A stretch of 64,000 nucleotides of DNA, taken from the NCBI RefSeq assembly GCF_000331995.1, contig NC_020134.1, forward strand, positions 2,578,627-2,642,626, written 5' to 3'. Source of the DNA: Thermoclostridium stercorarium subsp. stercorarium DSM 8532. Its GTDB lineage: Bacteria > Bacillota > Clostridia > DSM-8532. The position numbers and the translations under genes are program-made. The notes below the pieces were generated by a model. The model was not told where the DNA came from and made no database searches. It saw nothing but the letters and a program-made list of their open reading frames with translations. This document shows, one piece after another, positions 61,505-64,000 of the stretch. Position 1 is the first letter of the stretch. Every line of letters starts with the position of its first letter.

Positions 61505-62876
61505 CCAAATCCTCTTTCCTGGTTACATTATTCTGTCCGTACGCGAGGAACATAATTATTCCTGCAAACATCCAGAAGTACGACGACAGAAGGGGTATTT
61601 CCAGCATATTCTCGGTAAGGTTATACAAAATTACACATACAAGCCCTGCCAGAATGCCCATTGCCCAGTCTTTCTGTTCCTGATCGGCGATTTTCGATAA
61701 AGCCCTGTAGCAGTGTATAAAGGTATTGTATAACAGCACAATAAGCGCAATAAGACCGACCAGTCCCATTTCCACCGCGGTTTTTATGTAATAGTTGTCC
61801 ATTGAGAAGGTATTGTTAAGTTTATGGCTCAGAGCCACCGAACCGCCAAATTGGCCAAGCCCCATTCCAAACAGCGGATATTGCTTCCAAAGCTCAAAGC
61901 CCTTTATCGCCCGGTAAATTCTTCCGCCGCTGCTGCTGCTCGCATAATAGGCCGGCGAAAAAAGGTACAATATCCTGTTTGCCACCGAAGGCATGAATAT
62001 GACCGACAGGATAAACAGCGCCAGCATACATAAAAGCATCGGAACAATGAATTTTCTGTTTTTCATCCACACATAAAACAGCATGGCGCAGAAACAGAAA
62101 ATCCATCCGCTTCTGGACAGCGTGAACAGAAGGGCAAAGCCCATGCAGGCCGTAACAATTCCGTAATATATCTTCCTTGTTCTGTTCCTTTCTGCAAATA
62201 ACATCCCCACCGACACGGGTATGAGCAAAGAAAGGTAACCGGCCAGCATATTGGGAGACGTAAATATCGAAAAGGCACGGGTACGAACCTTTCCTTCGGC
62301 CTGATCCACCCAGCTTGACGGTATTTCAACCCCTACAATAAACTGATAGATTCCGTACAGAGCAACAAACAAAGCCGTCAACAGTACAATATTTATAATT
62401 CTTTTTGCACCCTTCGGGGTTTTCAGAAGTTGGGTTACAACGAAAAACCAAAACATATACTGAATTACAACCCTCAAACCTTCAACACCGATGGCAAAAT
62501 CCGGAGCTGCAATAAACAGCAGCGCAACCGATACCAGCATGAAAAGTACAATGGACAAATCCAGCGGCGTTGAGCGGTAAGGCGTCTGGCCTCTGAAAGC
62601 GAACCACTTGTAGAACCATATCCCGAAGCATAAAAGCAGAGCAACCTCATCCCATATGCTTGATATCAAAGGATGACCTATCAAAGTTCTGAGTACAAAT
62701 TCAAACACTGTAAACAAAGCCACGATTATCGTTGCTTTTTCGTAATCGGCAAAAAACATTATTGCGGCAGTACCGCAAACCAAAACCGCCGTAACGGGCA
62801 ACATTCCCAGATATGATGACAGAATTCCCAATACAAATATCACTGAAAAAAGAACGGTCCAATACCATCTTTTCAT
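61470..62876 (-). CDS. O-antigen ligase/polymerase-like membrane protein
   Basis: Membrane protein of 468 residues with about 11-12 helices and the Wzy/WaaL family outline: a large extracytoplasmic loop near residues 310-350 with GGRIYRAIKGFELWKQYPLFGMGLGQFGG, which matches the conserved GxGxGxF region. It would polymerise or attach the repeat units moved by the flippase. It starts 11 bases after an unknown membrane protein gene, and its stop codon lies inside the last codons of the convergent fusion gene. Confidence 0.88.
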   Translation of the reverse strand: MKRWYWTVLFSVIFVLGILSSYLGMLPVTAVLVCGTAAIMFFADYEKATIIVALFTVFEFVLRTLIGHPLISSIWDEVALLLCFGIWFYKWFAFRGQTPYRSTPLDLSIVLFMLVSVALLFIAAPDFAIGVEGLRVVIQYMFWFFVVTQLLKTPKGAKRIINIVLLTALFVALYGIYQFIVGVEIPSSWVDQAEGKVRTRAFSIFTSPNMLAGYLSLLIPVSVGMLFAERNRTRKIYYGIVTACMGFALLFTLSRSGWIFCFCAMLFYVWMKNRKFIVPMLLCMLALFILSVIFMPSVANRILYLFSPAYYASSSSGGRIYRAIKGFELWKQYPLFGMGLGQFGGSVALSHKLNNTFSMDNYYIKTAVEMGLVGLIALIVLLYNTFIHCYRALSKIADQEQKDWAMGILAGLVCVILYNLTENMLEIPLLSSYFWMFAGIIMFLAYGQNNVTRKEDLAISDRQAGRKG

Positions 62877-62887
62877 TTAACTACACC

Positions 62888-63424
62888 TTATTCCAATACA
62901 AGTAGATATAATTTGTAAAACCAGCTCTCCCTGAAATATTTCTTTAATTTTTCCCGGTCAGCAAATAAAACCGCTGCAGCGAAAAACATAAGGGACAAAA
63001 ATACCACATCCCGTATCCGCAGCCTGTTAAAAAGCAGTCTCCCCACAAAATATCCCATGCCGAATACGGGTGCTGCAAGCGGAAAAATCCTTTCCTTTGA
63101 AGCTCTCGCAACAAACCTGAACAAACCGCACAGCAGACTTCCGTCCGACCATTTACACAACAGCCCGGACATTCCCAAAACCAACCGGTCAAGCCAACTG
63201 TACAGCCTGTTAAAGCCTTTCCTGATAAAAGCAGCAGAACGGGCAATAAACGAATACCGGTAAAAATACCTGCATCTTCCGACAGCACGGAAAAATCCGG
63301 CAGTGCGGCTGTTTCTGCAGCACATTGCAAAGGCTGCGAAGAACTTTCTTGTCCCGCTGTGCCCGTAGTATGAAAACAGTTTTTTAAGTATACCGTATAT
63401 AACGCTTCCTTCCAAAACCCACAT
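62888..63424 (-). CDS. Hypothetical membrane-associated protein upstream of the ligase
   Basis: Arg/Phe/Tyr-rich protein of 178 residues with one or two hydrophobic segments (about 115-135 and 140-155) and many basic residues in the first half (FFRAVGRCRYFYRYSFIARS). I do not recognise a domain. Position suggests it works with the ligase, for example as an assembly or regulatory partner; similar N-terminal regions occur fused to clostridial O-antigen ligase genes (from memory). Only 2 bases separate it from the DUF4330 gene. Confidence 0.65.
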   Translation of the reverse strand: MWVLEGSVIYGILKKLFSYYGHSGTRKFFAAFAMCCRNSRTAGFFRAVGRCRYFYRYSFIARSAAFIRKGFNRLYSWLDRLVLGMSGLLCKWSDGSLLCGLFRFVARASKERIFPLAAPVFGMGYFVGRLLFNRLRIRDVVFLSLMFFAAAVLFADREKLKKYFRESWFYKLYLLVLE

Positions 63425-63426
63425 TG

Positions 63427-63918
63427 TTACTGCTCCTGTTTAACAACGCTGGTAATAACGCCCGGAATTTCCACGTACTGAGTTTTCAACACCAGTTCCT
63501 TGCCCACAGTTGCATGTAACTGACCAATCCATAACATCGGATCGTCAGGTTTGCTGTTTACCTTGACGGTAACATAAATGTCCTTTTTCTCAGGATGAGT
63601 GGAAACCGTTATGGTTCCGTCATCAAGCATAACATCTATTTTCGCAGGTTCAACGCTGACATCGGTGATAACCACATCGGTAAAACCGTTGGCATAGTAA
63701 AGCCTGTCACCGACATGCAGGTAATCGGCAATGCTTCCGTCAAGTTCAGGACACTTTATCGTAACATAATATGATTCAACGGGACCCGTATCCGTTTCAC
63801 TCTGCCTTGAGACAAGCCAAATTCCCCCTGCGACAATAACTACCAGCACAACCAGCACAAACAGGTCAATAATATTGATAATGCCAAATAACCTTCCTTT
63901 TTCGTCCAAAACCTTCAT
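63427..63918 (-). CDS. DUF4330-domain protein
   Basis: Single-pass exported protein of 163 residues. It starts VLDEKGRLFGIINIIDLFVLVVLVVIVAGG, the DUF4330 hallmark (a membrane helix at about 17-36), followed by a beta-rich extracytoplasmic domain ending VEIPGVITSVVKQEQ. Its biochemical role is unknown. It is commonly found beside polymerase-like ligase genes, as here, and is first in a DUF4330-hypothetical-ligase operon. The upstream 82 bases are cut by the window edge. Confidence 0.82.
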   Translation of the reverse strand: MKVLDEKGRLFGIINIIDLFVLVVLVVIVAGGIWLVSRQSETDTGPVESYYVTIKCPELDGSIADYLHVGDRLYYANGFTDVVITDVSVEPAKIDVMLDDGTITVSTHPEKKDIYVTVKVNSKPDDPMLWIGQLHATVGKELVLKTQYVEIPGVITSVVKQEQ

Positions 63919-64000
63919 TTTTAAGTTCCCGCTCCTTTAAAATATAGTTGTAATTCCGGATAATAAAGTGAAAAAAATGTATTTTATTTAAATTTTAACA

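Overview
The window looks like chromosome of a spore-forming, motile, anaerobic clostridium of the Firmicutes. The evidence is spoIIR and a spoVAC-spoVAD-spoVAE operon, a complete rnfCDGEAB ion-translocating complex, a sigma-D type promoter in front of a chemoreceptor, T-box control of proS, AAGGAGG-type ribosome binding sites and moderate AT richness. A GH67 alpha-glucuronidase and a CsaB-type pyruvyl transferase suggest a plant-polymer degrader that anchors SLH proteins to pyruvylated wall polymer (a Ruminiclostridium/Thermoclostridium-like lineage is an inference only). No rRNA, tRNA, insertion sequence, prophage or CRISPR array was seen.

Layout. From 1 to about 39.2 kb every gene is on the minus strand: dnaX (cut by the window edge), a phosphoesterase, fabZ and yebC; YigZ, Nudix and hpf; a stress glycine-zipper protein; a tandem TolC-like pair; a CAP/SH3 wall protein with a hidden 57-codon gene behind it; popT; T-box-proS; aguA; radC; an RluA synthase; a CLC-F-like channel with a leader attenuator; spoIIR; tsaD; uppP; two DUF4015 paralogues; spoVA with a hidden 56-codon gene at its head; a ClpE-like unfoldase; a SigB-type partner-switching operon; lysS-greA; uvrC with a Crh-like HPr; and an ECF sigma/anti-sigma pair. 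A sigma-D driven chemoreceptor (39.5-41.6 kb, plus) converges on the Rnf operon (minus, 41.7-46.8 kb).

Directly upstream of rnf, in the same direction, lies a compact four-gene complex-I/group-4-hydrogenase-like module (46.9-50.9 kb). Its large subunit has lost the NiFe cysteines, its antiporter-like subunit seems to have lost the pumping residues, and its NuoH-like gene is split by a -1 frameshift at a T7 run. This is the most unusual system in the window. rlmB-mrnC and a 790-base gene-poor stretch with a candidate small RNA follow. The rest is plus strand to 61.5 kb: a thioredoxin-like/thioredoxin reductase fusion with a glutaredoxin, an orphan beta-rich protein, then a wall-polysaccharide locus (CapK-type ligase, flippase, fused GT4-CsaB) that meets an O-antigen-ligase-like operon on the minus strand tail to tail.

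Themes. Envelope assembly recurs (UppP, PopT, CsaB, flippase, ligase, CAP protein, TolC pair), as do sporulation, stress signalling and energy conservation. Two clusters of DnaA-box-like 9-mers (6.2 kb and 19.7 kb) and the near-uniform gene orientation suggest an origin-proximal replichore, but no origin is visible. Start codons were moved from the longest open frame wherever a clear Shine-Dalgarno selected a later start.
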